Position numbers and translations under genes: made by a program. Positions 1-9,104 of a stretch of DNA of 22,736 bases are shown in pieces. How positions within the stretch are numbered: the first letter of the stretch is position 1; the number at the start of each line of letters is the position of its first letter. The stretch spans positions 1 to 22,736 of the forward strand of contig JBKGYG010000027.1 of assembly GCA_046546235.1 (NCBI GenBank), in the 5' to 3' direction. The stretch is from JBKGYG01 sp046546235. GTDB taxonomy: Bacteria; Bacillota; Clostridia; Lachnospirales; DSM-24629. Under the pieces are notes generated by a model that saw only the letters and a list, made by a program, of their open reading frames with translations, ran no database searches and was not told the origin of the DNA.

Positions 1-2
1 GT

Positions 3-27
3 ATCGGGACATGTATCAAGTCCCGAT
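3..27. repeat. Inverted repeat at window edge
   Basis: A perfect 8-bp inverted repeat (ATCGGGAC at 3-10 and GTCCCGAT at 20-27) encloses a 9-nt loop. No T-run follows it on the plus strand, and on the minus strand the sequence after it lies outside the window. It could be a terminator or RNA hairpin belonging to the next locus, but its role cannot be decided here. Confidence 0.4.
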
Positions 28-55
28 GATCTCAAAAGTAGCACTTTCCTATATA

Positions 56-93
56 ATAAAAAAATCCTAGAAGAAATATATAATCTTCTAGGA
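56..93 (-). terminator. Intrinsic terminator of the chemoreceptor gene
   Basis: On the minus strand a perfect 10-bp stem (TCCTAGAAGA paired with TCTTCTAGGA, plus-strand positions 65-74 and 84-93) with a 9-nt AT-only loop is followed directly by seven U residues (58-64). It starts 23 nt past the stop codon of the chemoreceptor gene and closes the sugar and chemotaxis block. Confidence 0.9.
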
Positions 94-116
94 CAAAAAC
101 TTTATTTATATTAAAT

Positions 117-2144
117 TTATATTTTAAATTGATCAATTTCCTTTTCTAAAGACTTAGCTATATCAAATAACTTCTTAGATTCTTTTGAAACTCCTTGTAC
201 TCCTTCAGTTTGTTGGAACATATTTGAAGTTACTTGTTCAGTTGCTGCAGCAGTTTCTTGAGATATTGAAGAAATATGCTCAATAGAAGTAACAATTTCT
301 TTTTTATCATCATCTATGTGCTTAATAAAAGTATTAATCTGTTCAATATTATTAATTATATCTTTAATTGAGTTTTGTATACTTACAAACGAATTCTCAG
401 CTTCATGAACAGCTTCATTCTGTTCATTATTAGCAGTTTTTAAATCTTTCATAATAGAAACTGTGTTTTGACTTTCTACTTGCATATCTTTAATTATTTT
501 ATGAATTTCACCAGTTGCTAATGATGCATTTTCAGCTAACTTATGAATCTCATCTGCAACTACTGAGAATCCTCGTCCATATTCGCCAGCTCTTGCTGCT
601 TCAATAGACGCATTAAGAGATAAAAGATTAGTTTCATCTGCAATATTTCTTATAGTATCAACTATTTTACCTATATTTGTTGCTTTTTTATTAAGTATTA
701 CAATTGCATCCTCTATCTGTTTTGCAGTTACTAAACTATTTTGTGAAGTATTTTTAAGTTCACTTACCACCTCTACTCCACTTTCATTAGCTTCTAATAC
801 ATCCTGAGTTTTTTCTGTCATTACTTGACTATTACTCATTAATTCACTAAATTTATCACTTAGTTTTGTAACAAGAGTTGCTCCTCTTTCAGTATCTTTT
901 GTTTGTTCAGATGCACCTATAGAAATGTGCTCCATTGTCTCAGACACTTGTTCTGATAATAATGTTGCTTGTTCAGATGACTGTGATAATTTTTTAGATG
1001 CATTTAATAAATTATCAGTAACATTTTTTGTATTATTAATTAAACTTTTTATTGTAGTCGTCATTTTATTAAAGTCTGAAGCCAAATCACCAATTTCATC
1101 GCGAGATTTTATATTAACTTTAACATTTAAATCTCCTTTGCTCATAATTCTAACTTTTGATTGTAATTGCCTAATATTTTTTGATATAGGTCTAATAAAT
1201 ATAAATGAAGCAATTGTAGAAATAACTAATGCTGCTAGCCCTAATATTATAGTTAAATCTAAAATAGGTTTACTTTTTTCTTCAAACTCACTTTCATTAA
1301 TACTTGAAGCAATTATAAAGTCAGTTCCATCAACCTTTTTAAACATACCCATTTTATCTCTTTTAATACCATCTTCATCTTCTTCTGTAAAATAAAAAGT
1401 ACCTGATGATTTTCCAGAATCAATTAATTCTTTTAACCCTTCAATAGGTGTAACTTCATTTAAAAGTTCTTCATTTCTATGAACTATAGTATGACCTTCA
1501 TTATCTAATAAAAATATATATCCTGATTCTCCAAATTCACCTTTATTAATTATATCTACAACATTTTGCAAATCCAAATCTATTTTCATTACTCCTAATA
1601 TACTACCATTTTTATAACTAATTATAGGAGCAGAAGCAGAAATAGTTTTTTTACCTACATTAAAATCGTGTTTTGGTTTTGACCAAATTACATCCTCTGC
1701 TTCAATTGCATCTTTATACCATGATTTCCTTGTAGCTACAAAATTCAGAGGCACACCATCATCAGGATAAACATAAATTCTATTATCATCCGTAGCATAA
1801 AAAACATGTAATATATCTGGATAATTACTTACATAATTATCTAAAGTTCTATAAAAATCAGCTCTCTCATGTTCATTTTCTATACCATTAAGTACAATTT
1901 CATCTTCATACATAATATCATTATGTGAATCATTAGCTAAATTTTTTAAACTTCGCTCATATGTATCAAAATATTGTTCAACATATAACGTAATCTGATT
2001 TTCTAAATTCTCAGTTGTTTCAATTAACGTCTCTTTAACAGTACTAGCTGACTTATCATACGAAAAAGCGCCCAATATTACAACAATCATTAATGATAAT
2101 ATTAGCATAATAAGCAATAATTTGGTTTGTATCTTTAATCTCAT
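117..2144 (-). CDS. Methyl-accepting chemotaxis protein, dCache type
   Basis: Transmembrane chemoreceptor of 675 residues that relays an extracellular ligand signal to CheA/CheW. Visible order: TM1 about residues 9-29, an extracellular sensor of about 260 residues that looks like a double Cache domain (RKSWY near 139-143), TM2 about 294-317, HAMP about 318-366, then a long coiled-coil signalling region. The conserved hairpin tip is near 501-532 (ETNLLSLNASIEAARAGE...GRGF). I chose the ATG at 2144 because AGAGGAGAAGG lies just upstream; an in-frame start nine codons earlier would place that ribosome binding site inside the coding region. It follows the two phosphorylase genes after 182 nt and has its own terminator. 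The ligand is unknown; sensing a sugar or another small organic nutrient is inferred from context only. Confidence 0.93.
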   Translation of the reverse strand: MRLKIQTKLLLIMLILSLMIVVILGAFSYDKSASTVKETLIETTENLENQITLYVEQYFDTYERSLKNLANDSHNDIMYEDEIVLNGIENEHERADFYRTLDNYVSNYPDILHVFYATDDNRIYVYPDDGVPLNFVATRKSWYKDAIEAEDVIWSKPKHDFNVGKKTISASAPIISYKNGSILGVMKIDLDLQNVVDIINKGEFGESGYIFLLDNEGHTIVHRNEELLNEVTPIEGLKELIDSGKSSGTFYFTEEDEDGIKRDKMGMFKKVDGTDFIIASSINESEFEEKSKPILDLTIILGLAALVISTIASFIFIRPISKNIRQLQSKVRIMSKGDLNVKVNIKSRDEIGDLASDFNKMTTTIKSLINNTKNVTDNLLNASKKLSQSSEQATLLSEQVSETMEHISIGASEQTKDTERGATLVTKLSDKFSELMSNSQVMTEKTQDVLEANESGVEVVSELKNTSQNSLVTAKQIEDAIVILNKKATNIGKIVDTIRNIADETNLLSLNASIEAARAGEYGRGFSVVADEIHKLAENASLATGEIHKIIKDMQVESQNTVSIMKDLKTANNEQNEAVHEAENSFVSIQNSIKDIINNIEQINTFIKHIDDDKKEIVTSIEHISSISQETAAATEQVTSNMFQQTEGVQGVSKESKKLFDIAKSLEKEIDQFKI

Positions 2145-2190
2145 GGTCCTTCTCCTCTCTGTAGCAATCATTATGTTGTTTTTATGTTAA

Positions 2191-2221
2191 GGTTTGAGTA
2201 GAATTAATTTCTACTCAAACC
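2191..2221. repeat. Long hairpin between phosphorylase and chemoreceptor genes
   Basis: A perfect 11-bp inverted repeat (GGTTTGAGTAG at 2191-2201, CTACTCAAACC at 2211-2221) can extend by two A-T pairs into its AT-only loop. On the minus strand it lies 46 nt upstream of the chemoreceptor ATG and about 105 nt past the cellobiose phosphorylase stop. Neither strand has a U-tract after the stem, so it is not a textbook terminator. It may be a processed 3' end, a barrier to exonucleases, or a structured leader of the chemoreceptor mRNA. Confidence 0.6.
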
Positions 2222-2326
2222 ACTTGATACAATGAGTTATTCGAATTTTAATTATAATTAGATTTAATTTATCATAAATAGTTCCTATAATATTAAACTT
2301 AACTAGGACCAATAGTTCATCTAATG

Positions 2327-4762
2327 CTACCCCATTATTACTTCGATTTCATGCTCATCATTATCATTAAAAGCTTGTATAATATTTGACATTTGTTCCT
2401 TCCCATCAACGATAACTTTTTTGATTCCTTTGCTTATATGATTAGGATTCTTTATTTTTATATTATAAGTTGTTCCTCTAAAAATTCTCTTAACCTCAAA
2501 CCCATCCCAATCTTTTGGAATACAAGGATCTACAATTAATCCATTATAATCAGGTCTAATACCTAATATCCATTTTGCAATAGCAACATAATTCCAAGCT
2601 GCAGTACCAGTTAACCAAGAGTTCTTAGCTTCTCCATGAGTTGCTGCATCTTTACCAGCTATCATTTGAGCATATACATAGGGTTCTACTTTATGTGTTT
2701 CACTTATTTCTTCTAAGTATGCAGGAGCAATTTTTTTATAATATTCAAAAGCTTTATCTCCTCTGCCTAAAACAGTTTCACCAATCATAACCCAAGGATT
2801 GTTATGACAGAATATTCCCGCATTTTCTTTGTACCCAGGAGGATATGAAGAAATTTCACCTAATTCTAAGTGATATTCACTATATGCAGGTGTTTGTAAT
2901 ATCAAACCATAATCTGTATTAAGGTGCTTATCAACAGAATCCAAAGCTTTCTCTGCTAAATTGTTATCTACACCTATTCCTGCCATTACACACATGCCTT
3001 GTGGTTCAATATATATTTTACCTTCTTCATTTTCATCGCTTCCAACTTTATTACCATAAAAATCATATGCTCGTAAAAACCATTCTCCATCGTAACCATT
3101 TTTTTCAACATTTGATATCATTTTATCAACTTCTGCTTTAACCTTGTTGCTTAATTCTTTTTTATCAATTTGTTGACATAAGCTATCAAGTTCTTTACCT
3201 GCATTTACAAATAATCCTGCAATAAAAATTGATTCTGCTGTTCTACCAGTCTTATTTTCACAAGTTTGGAACGATTCGTCAGGATTTGTAGAGAAACAAT
3301 TAAGGTTCAAACAGTCATTCCAATCTGCTCTTCCTATTAACGGTAACCCATGTGGCCCTAAGTTATTAATCGTATATTCAAATGATTTTTCTAGATGAGT
3401 AAGTAAAGTTGCTTTATTATCTTCATCATTATTAAATGGTACCATTTCTTCTAATATTGAAAAATCTCCTGTTTCTTTTATATACTCAGTTGTTGATAAT
3501 ATTAACCAAAGAGGATCATCATTAAATCCTCCACCTATTTCATCATTACCTCTTTTCGTAAGAGGTTGATATTGATGATATGCACTTCCATCTTCTAACT
3601 GTGTAGATGCTATATCAATAATTCTTTGTCTTGCTTTATCAGGTACTTGATGGACAAAACCCAGCAAATCTTGGTTAGAGTCCCTAAAGCCCATACCTCT
3701 ACCAATACCTGTTTCAAAATATGAAGCACTTCTAGACATATTAAATGTAACCATTACTTGATACGGATTCCATATATTAACCATTCTGTTTAACTTCTCT
3801 TGATTACATTTTACTATATATTTCGACAAAAGTCCATCCCAATACGTTTTTAATTTATTAAAAGCTTCTGCCACTGATGTTTCGTCATTATATTTATTAA
3901 TTAAATTCAATGCTTTTTCTTTATTAATTATACCTTTTGATTCCCATTTTTCACTTTCTTTATTTTCGATATAACCAAGAACAAATATAAGTGTTTTTTC
4001 CTCTCCTGGTTTTAATTTCATATTTAATTGATGAGATGCTATTGGATTCCATCCGTTTGCAATAGAATTTTTTGCGTTGCCTTCAACAACTACATCTGGT
4101 TTATCCAATCCATTATATTGACCTAAAAAAGCATCTCTATCTGTGTCAAACCCATCAACTGATTGATTAACACTATAGAATGAATAATGATTTCTTCTTT
4201 CTCGATAATCAGTCTTATGATATATGGCACTATCTTTAACCTCAACACTGCCAATATTATAAGTTCTTTGATAATTTGTCATATCATCATAAGCATTCCA
4301 TAAACAAAATTCTATAAAAGAGAATAGCTTAATCTCTTTTTCTTTATCCCCAACATTCTTAATTTTTACTTGATGAATCTCTGCATTATCCCCTAATGGG
4401 ACCATATATAATATCTCAGACTCGATATTGTTTTTTATACTTTTTATTTTAGTGTATCCCATGCCATGTCGACACTCATATTTCTCCAATTCTTCTTTAA
4501 CAGGCATCCACGTTGGCGAGTAAAATTCTTTGTCATCTTTGATGTAAAAATATCTGCCACCATTGTCTATTGGGATGTTATTGTAACGATATCTTGTAAG
4601 CCTTCTTAATTTAGCATCTTTATAAAAACAGTATCCTCCACCAGTATTAGATATAAGTCCAAAAAATTGTTCGCTCCCTAAATAGTTAATCCATGGATAT
4701 GGAGTTTTTGGTGTATCTATGACATATTCCCTGTTCTTATCATCAAAATAACCAAATGTCAT
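2327..4762 (-). CDS. cbp: Cellobiose phosphorylase (GH94)
   Basis: Cytoplasmic enzyme converting cellobiose and phosphate to glucose 1-phosphate and glucose by inverting phosphorolysis. At 811 residues it has normal length, and along its whole length it resembles the clostridial cellobiose phosphorylase I recall from Clostridium thermocellum (for example PYPWINYLG, ECRHGMGYTKI, GRADWNDCLNLNCFST). Landmarks: R355 and D361 (GRGMGFRD) for the -1 glucose, catalytic Asp D483 in DWND, phosphate residues H653 and T718-G719, and E636, Y640 and K645, which match the acceptor-site Glu, Tyr and Lys of the Cellulomonas enzyme (recalled numbering E649, Y653, K658). AAAGGAG precedes the ATG. It lies 27 nt behind the paralogous gene and is the last metabolic gene of the operon. 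There is no signal peptide, in keeping with an imported substrate. Confidence 0.95.
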   Translation of the reverse strand: MTFGYFDDKNREYVIDTPKTPYPWINYLGSEQFFGLISNTGGGYCFYKDAKLRRLTRYRYNNIPIDNGGRYFYIKDDKEFYSPTWMPVKEELEKYECRHGMGYTKIKSIKNNIESEILYMVPLGDNAEIHQVKIKNVGDKEKEIKLFSFIEFCLWNAYDDMTNYQRTYNIGSVEVKDSAIYHKTDYRERRNHYSFYSVNQSVDGFDTDRDAFLGQYNGLDKPDVVVEGNAKNSIANGWNPIASHQLNMKLKPGEEKTLIFVLGYIENKESEKWESKGIINKEKALNLINKYNDETSVAEAFNKLKTYWDGLLSKYIVKCNQEKLNRMVNIWNPYQVMVTFNMSRSASYFETGIGRGMGFRDSNQDLLGFVHQVPDKARQRIIDIASTQLEDGSAYHQYQPLTKRGNDEIGGGFNDDPLWLILSTTEYIKETGDFSILEEMVPFNNDEDNKATLLTHLEKSFEYTINNLGPHGLPLIGRADWNDCLNLNCFSTNPDESFQTCENKTGRTAESIFIAGLFVNAGKELDSLCQQIDKKELSNKVKAEVDKMISNVEKNGYDGEWFLRAYDFYGNKVGSDENEEGKIYIEPQGMCVMAGIGVDNNLAEKALDSVDKHLNTDYGLILQTPAYSEYHLELGEISSYPPGYKENAGIFCHNNPWVMIGETVLGRGDKAFEYYKKIAPAYLEEISETHKVEPYVYAQMIAGKDAATHGEAKNSWLTGTAAWNYVAIAKWILGIRPDYNGLIVDPCIPKDWDGFEVKRIFRGTTYNIKIKNPNHISKGIKKVIVDGKEQMSNIIQAFNDNDEHEIEVIMG

Positions 4763-4789
4763 TCTCTTTTCTCCTTTCTGTTTTAACCT

Positions 4790-7201
4790 TTATCCCATTA
4801 CCACAATTATTTTATGAGTAGAATTATCTCCAAAAACAGGAATGACATTGCCTTCAATTCTTTGGTCATCCACCATAATTTCCTTAATTCCTTTACTGAT
4901 ATGTTCAGGATTAATAACAGATATGTCATAAGTAGCATTTCTGTATTTTCTAATTGCTTTAAAGCCATCCCATTCCCTTGGAATACAAGGATTAATTCTT
5001 AACCCATTATAATCTGGTTGAATACCAAGTATATACTTTATAGCTGCTTGATACATCCAAGAAGCTGTCCCAGATAGCCAAGAATTTCTTGCTAGTCCAA
5101 ATTGAGGATGCTCATCCCCTAATATATTCTGTGGATAACAATAAGGTTCACATTCATATTCATCTAGTATTGAATTTTTAGTTACTGGATTTATCTGATT
5201 ATAGTATTCCAATGCACGATTTCCATTACCAATTTTTGTTTCAGCTATTATAACCCAAGGATTACTATGCAAGAATATTCCACCATTTTCTTTAGCTCCA
5301 GGCGGATAAGTAGTTATCCCACCTTTTTCTGGATGGAATTTATTAAATCCTGGATAGCTTAACTTTATACCTTTATTAGTATTAAGTATATTATTAACAG
5401 AATTTAATGCTGTTTCTGCATACTCTTCCGATGCAAAACCAGAGAATACACTCCATGATTGCGCGTTCACATAAATCTGTCCATAATCATTATCTTTTGA
5501 ACCTAAAGGATTGCCGTCTGCATCAAAATACCTAATGAACCATTCTCCATCCCAACCATTACAATTTACTGATTTCTTCATATCATCATAGTATAATTGG
5601 TAAGTGTTCAGTCCAGTTTTATCTTCTAATACTTTAGATAGTTCTATCATTTCTTTAAGTGCTAAGCCATATAAATTAGCTGTAAACATTGATTCAGAAC
5701 CTGTCATAAGATTCACAGTGTCATTCCAATCTGCAAAGCCTAATAGTGGCAAACCATGTTTGCCAATATTGTTTCTTGTAAATTCAATACCTCTTTTTAA
5801 GTGTTCTAATACTTCTGCTTCTTCAGTATCATTGCTAGTCTTGTCTTTCTTATAGAAAGGTATTTTTTTACTTATGAATCTTAAATTGCCAGATTCTTTT
5901 ATATAAGCACATACTGCTAAAATAATCCATAAGTGATCATCACTATAATAATCTGGCCTATCATTCATTTCTCTAGAATCGCCCTCATTAGCTTCCATAG
6001 TAATTGGATTAAACTGATGCATAGCAGAACCATCAGATCTTTGAACACTTAATAGCATTTCTATAAGTTCTCTACTCTCTTCAGGTATATGGCTTATAAC
6101 ACCTAATACATCTTGGGAACTATCCCTTACTCCTATTCCTCTAGAACCAAATCCTAATTGATACAAAGATAAATACCTTGACCAGTTTTTGGTAATATAG
6201 CATTGTCTAGGATTATGAATATTGAGCATAGTATTCATATCTTCATTTGGTGTATTAACATGAATTGCAGACAAAAAATCATCCCAAAAAGTTAATAGCT
6301 CACCAAATGCTTTATCAACATTTTCTTCCGATCTAAATTTACTTATAAGCTCTTTTTCTTTATCTATATTTTCACATTGTCCTAGTTGTACTATTACCCT
6401 TTTTGTTTCATCTTTTTTTACTTCTCCTAAGTGATGCATTAAGGCCCCTATATTCTCTCCTCTTAATGCTTCATAATTGCTTAATTCTTCCTCAAGCAAA
6501 CTTTTTGGTAACTGCCAAGTTCCATATCCATTATCACCTAAAAAGTTGTTTCTATCAGATTCAAATGATGAAATCTCAAGATTAGAAGCAAAAAAATTGA
6601 TATTAGTATCTTTGTTCATAAATGCATATTGAGTTAATATTTTATACTCACTATTTTCTTCTATTAACTTAGATTGCATAGTTTGAGGAACCCAATCTGC
6701 GTTAGTAAATTGTTTTAACGCATCAAAATGTGTGTATTCCACTACAGGAATAACATCTATCTCAATACCCCTCTCATTCAAATTAGTTATCTTAATATCT
6801 CTTATAACTCGGTGATCATTATCTGGAATGAAAACAATTACTTCTGTTCTTATTCCATATATTTCAGAAATGTATTTATTATACCCTAAACCAACACGAC
6901 ATTGATAAAAATCATATTTATCTAATGTAGGAACATAAAATGGCGAAAAAATCCTATATCCATCATCTGTCTTTAACCTAAGATAAAGAGTCTCTCCCTT
7001 AAACTCTGAATTAGGCAGTTGAGGTATATATTTTACAATTCTATTAAGTGCTGGATCACCTTTACAAACAAGTGAACCTCCTGTTTGATCAACAAAACCA
7101 CCAAATTTTAAACTTCCAATATAATTAATCCAAGTAACCGGTGTTTTAGGGTTTGTTATTATATATTCTTTATGCTCATTATCAAAATAACCATAATTCA
7201 T
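4790..7201 (-). CDS. GH94 disaccharide phosphorylase, divergent paralogue
   Basis: Cytoplasmic glycoside phosphorylase of 803 residues, a distant relative of the next gene. It shares the N-terminal pattern GYFD...EYxI...PKTP..WINYxGS and the C-terminal INPCIPREWDGF...NPEHISKGIK. Catalytic features are kept: R354 and D360 (SRGIGVRDSSQD), D494 in DWND, H645 and S710-G711 for phosphate, Y632 and K637 near the acceptor site. However, the Glu that contacts the acceptor glucose in cellobiose phosphorylase is Gly (G628), and the N-terminal 280 residues differ strongly. It should still release a sugar 1-phosphate, but from a different beta-disaccharide or short oligosaccharide. Laminaribiose, chitobiose, cellobionate or sophorose-type substrates are possible; cellodextrin phosphorylases are usually much longer. 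AAGGTGA precedes the ATG. Confidence 0.88.
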   Translation of the reverse strand: MNYGYFDNEHKEYIITNPKTPVTWINYIGSLKFGGFVDQTGGSLVCKGDPALNRIVKYIPQLPNSEFKGETLYLRLKTDDGYRIFSPFYVPTLDKYDFYQCRVGLGYNKYISEIYGIRTEVIVFIPDNDHRVIRDIKITNLNERGIEIDVIPVVEYTHFDALKQFTNADWVPQTMQSKLIEENSEYKILTQYAFMNKDTNINFFASNLEISSFESDRNNFLGDNGYGTWQLPKSLLEEELSNYEALRGENIGALMHHLGEVKKDETKRVIVQLGQCENIDKEKELISKFRSEENVDKAFGELLTFWDDFLSAIHVNTPNEDMNTMLNIHNPRQCYITKNWSRYLSLYQLGFGSRGIGVRDSSQDVLGVISHIPEESRELIEMLLSVQRSDGSAMHQFNPITMEANEGDSREMNDRPDYYSDDHLWIILAVCAYIKESGNLRFISKKIPFYKKDKTSNDTEEAEVLEHLKRGIEFTRNNIGKHGLPLLGFADWNDTVNLMTGSESMFTANLYGLALKEMIELSKVLEDKTGLNTYQLYYDDMKKSVNCNGWDGEWFIRYFDADGNPLGSKDNDYGQIYVNAQSWSVFSGFASEEYAETALNSVNNILNTNKGIKLSYPGFNKFHPEKGGITTYPPGAKENGGIFLHSNPWVIIAETKIGNGNRALEYYNQINPVTKNSILDEYECEPYCYPQNILGDEHPQFGLARNSWLSGTASWMYQAAIKYILGIQPDYNGLRINPCIPREWDGFKAIRKYRNATYDISVINPEHISKGIKEIMVDDQRIEGNVIPVFGDNSTHKIIVVMG

Positions 7202-7253
7202 TAAATCACCTTTAATCTGTATTTATTGTTATGATTCGTATATATAAGTATAT

Positions 7254-8102
7254 TTATTCTTTTACTGCCCCCGCTGTTATTCCACCAATAATATATTTTG
7301 AAGCAAATGCAAATACAAACATAACAGGAACCATAGAAAGAGCAATAATAAAGTATGCTGAAGCAAAGTCATTGTTATAGTAACCTACTGCTTCCTCAAC
7401 TAATAAAGGTATTGTTTTAACTTTTTTATCATCAAACACAATCAAAGGTTGAATAAAAGCATTCCACGATGTAAAGAAAGTAAATATTGACATTGTCGCA
7501 ATTGATGGTTTAATCATAGGTAAAACTATTTGATTAAATATTCTAAACTCACTACTTCCATCAATTCTTGCAGATTCCAAAATTGAATCAGGAACAGTTG
7601 CGTCAATGTATAATTTAACAAAAAATACTAAGTTAGCATTAGCTGACATCGGGATTATTATTGCTAAAAAGTTATTAATCCATCCTAGTTTAAAGACTAC
7701 ATCATAATAACCAACCAAACTTAATTGTGGTGGAAACATCATAGAACCTATAACCACCCAAAATAATATACTGTTTCCTTTAAACTTATATTTTGAAAAT
7801 CCATAAGCACATAAACCACCAAAATAAGCAGCTAAAGCTGTTGTAGAAATTGATATGATTAAGCTATTACGGAAACCTCTAGCTATATTAATTTGATCAT
7901 GATTCCAAACTTTATCAAAATTATTAATTAATTGTTTACCAGGCAACCAATTAATTCCACTGGCAATGTCTTGATGAGAATGAGTCGCATTAATAATCAT
8001 AAAATAAAAAGGCATAAATGTTATAATTGCTAACAATATAAGAAATACATAAAGTAATAATGATTTTATACTAAAATGTTTTGGATTTTTTATCGTTTTC
8101 AT
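7254..8102 (-). CDS. ABC sugar permease, MalG/LacG type
   Basis: Inner-membrane subunit (282 residues) of a CUT1-type carbohydrate importer. About six hydrophobic segments are visible. The cytoplasmic EAA loop, which docks the ATPase, is at about 176-199 (ESARIDGSSEFRIFNQIVLPMIKP region). The ATG at 8102 is preferred because AAAGGGGTGAG lies just upstream; an in-frame start 15 codons earlier would overlap the end of the preceding permease gene and has no better signal. It follows that gene by 16 nt and precedes the first GH94 gene by 52 nt, so all are probably cotranscribed. No ATPase gene is present. CUT1 systems often share one MsiK-like ATPase encoded elsewhere. Confidence 0.93.
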   Translation of the reverse strand: MKTIKNPKHFSIKSLLLYVFLILLAIITFMPFYFMIINATHSHQDIASGINWLPGKQLINNFDKVWNHDQINIARGFRNSLIISISTTALAAYFGGLCAYGFSKYKFKGNSILFWVVIGSMMFPPQLSLVGYYDVVFKLGWINNFLAIIIPMSANANLVFFVKLYIDATVPDSILESARIDGSSEFRIFNQIVLPMIKPSIATMSIFTFFTSWNAFIQPLIVFDDKKVKTIPLLVEEAVGYYNNDFASAYFIIALSMVPVMFVFAFASKYIIGGITAGAVKE

Positions 8103-8118
8103 TTTCTCACCCCTTTCA

Positions 8119-9012
8119 TTATTTATCTTTGAGATCTCTAAGAACAAATCTATACGCTATTAGTGAAAAAATCATTACCATTATAAATAATAAAACCGAC
8201 ATTGCTGCTCCAAAACCATATTGAGGATTACTTGAAAATGTAACATTATAGAACCTATTAACCATAGTTAACGCTTTAAAGTTTGGAGATCCTTTCCTAC
8301 CTGTTAAAATAAATGGAATATCAAACATTGTTAATCCTCCAATTACTGAAGTAACAACTTGATAAGCCATTATAGGTTTAAGGCTTGGTAATGTTATAAA
8401 TCTAAAACTCTGCCATTTGTTGGCTCCATCAACCCGAGCTGCTTCATAGAGTTCTGACGGAATGGCTTTGATTCCTGCCATAAAAATAATCATGGTATAT
8501 CCAAACCACATCCAAAACAAAATAAATGAAATTGCTATCCTTGTAGCAGCTACATTTTGAAGCCAGTTAATATGTTTTTCAATAACTCCAATACTAATTA
8601 AAAATTCATTTAATGCACCTGTTTTCCAATCTAATAAATAAACAAATAATGCTGCAATAGATGCCATCGTAATTAAGTTAGGAACAAAATATGCCCATCT
8701 AAAAAAAGCTTTTCCTTTAATATTAGAATCTGTTAACATTGCAGCTAAACCTAATCCGAATATCATCTGAGGTATAATACATCCCAACCAAAGAATCCAA
8801 GTATTACCAATACTTTGTATAAAATACTTTTCTTTAAATACTCTTATATAATTATCTAAACCAATCCACTTAGGTGGAGTTAAGGCACCTTGCCATTCAG
8901 TAAAACTAATATATATAGAATATATTATTGGATAAATTATAAATGTTACAAGTATAATGAAAAAAGGCAAAATAAAAAGATACCCTAATCGATCTCTTTT
9001 AATAGTTTTCAT
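8119..9012 (-). CDS. ABC sugar permease, MalF/LacF type
   Basis: The other membrane subunit (297 residues) of the CUT1 importer. It has a short basic N-terminus, a first membrane segment at about residues 11-34, and an EAA loop at about 190-212 (EAARVDGANKWQSFRFITLPSLKP region). I use the ATG at 9012, nine nt after GGAGGTG. A possible TTG six codons upstream would begin within that ribosome binding site and is unlikely. The gene sits 92 nt after the binding-protein gene, with a strong hairpin in the gap, and is followed closely by its partner permease. The substrate is inferred to be a beta-glucan disaccharide or short oligosaccharide from the adjacent phosphorylases. Confidence 0.93.
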   Translation of the reverse strand: MKTIKRDRLGYLFILPFFIILVTFIIYPIIYSIYISFTEWQGALTPPKWIGLDNYIRVFKEKYFIQSIGNTWILWLGCIIPQMIFGLGLAAMLTDSNIKGKAFFRWAYFVPNLITMASIAALFVYLLDWKTGALNEFLISIGVIEKHINWLQNVAATRIAISFILFWMWFGYTMIIFMAGIKAIPSELYEAARVDGANKWQSFRFITLPSLKPIMAYQVVTSVIGGLTMFDIPFILTGRKGSPNFKALTMVNRFYNVTFSSNPQYGFGAAMSVLLFIMVMIFSLIAYRFVLRDLKDK

Positions 9013-9040
9013 TCTTGTTTTCACCTCCAATTATGTTAAT

Positions 9041-9071
9041 TGCCTTATTAGCCTTAACGGCTAATAAGGCA
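9041..9071 (-). repeat. Intercistronic stem-loop after the binding-protein gene
   Basis: A perfect 13-bp inverted repeat (TGCCTTATTAGCC at 9041-9053, GGCTAATAAGGCA at 9059-9071) has a 5-nt loop. On the minus-strand transcript it lies 33 nt after the binding-protein stop and about 28 nt before the first permease ATG, and no U-tract follows. In the malE-malF type of arrangement, such hairpins protect or partly terminate the upstream mRNA so that more binding protein than permease is made. That role is inferred here. Confidence 0.75.
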
Positions 9072-9104
9072 AAATATCTTACCAATATATTATATTAATT
9101 CTTC

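Noticed and set aside
2145..2326. A riboswitch or cyclic-di-GMP aptamer in the chemoreceptor leader
   Set aside because: Beyond one hairpin there is no conserved aptamer core or paired terminator that I recognise.
4790..7201. Cellodextrin phosphorylase
   Set aside because: Characterised cellodextrin phosphorylases are near 980 residues, whereas this protein has 803, so the name is not justified.
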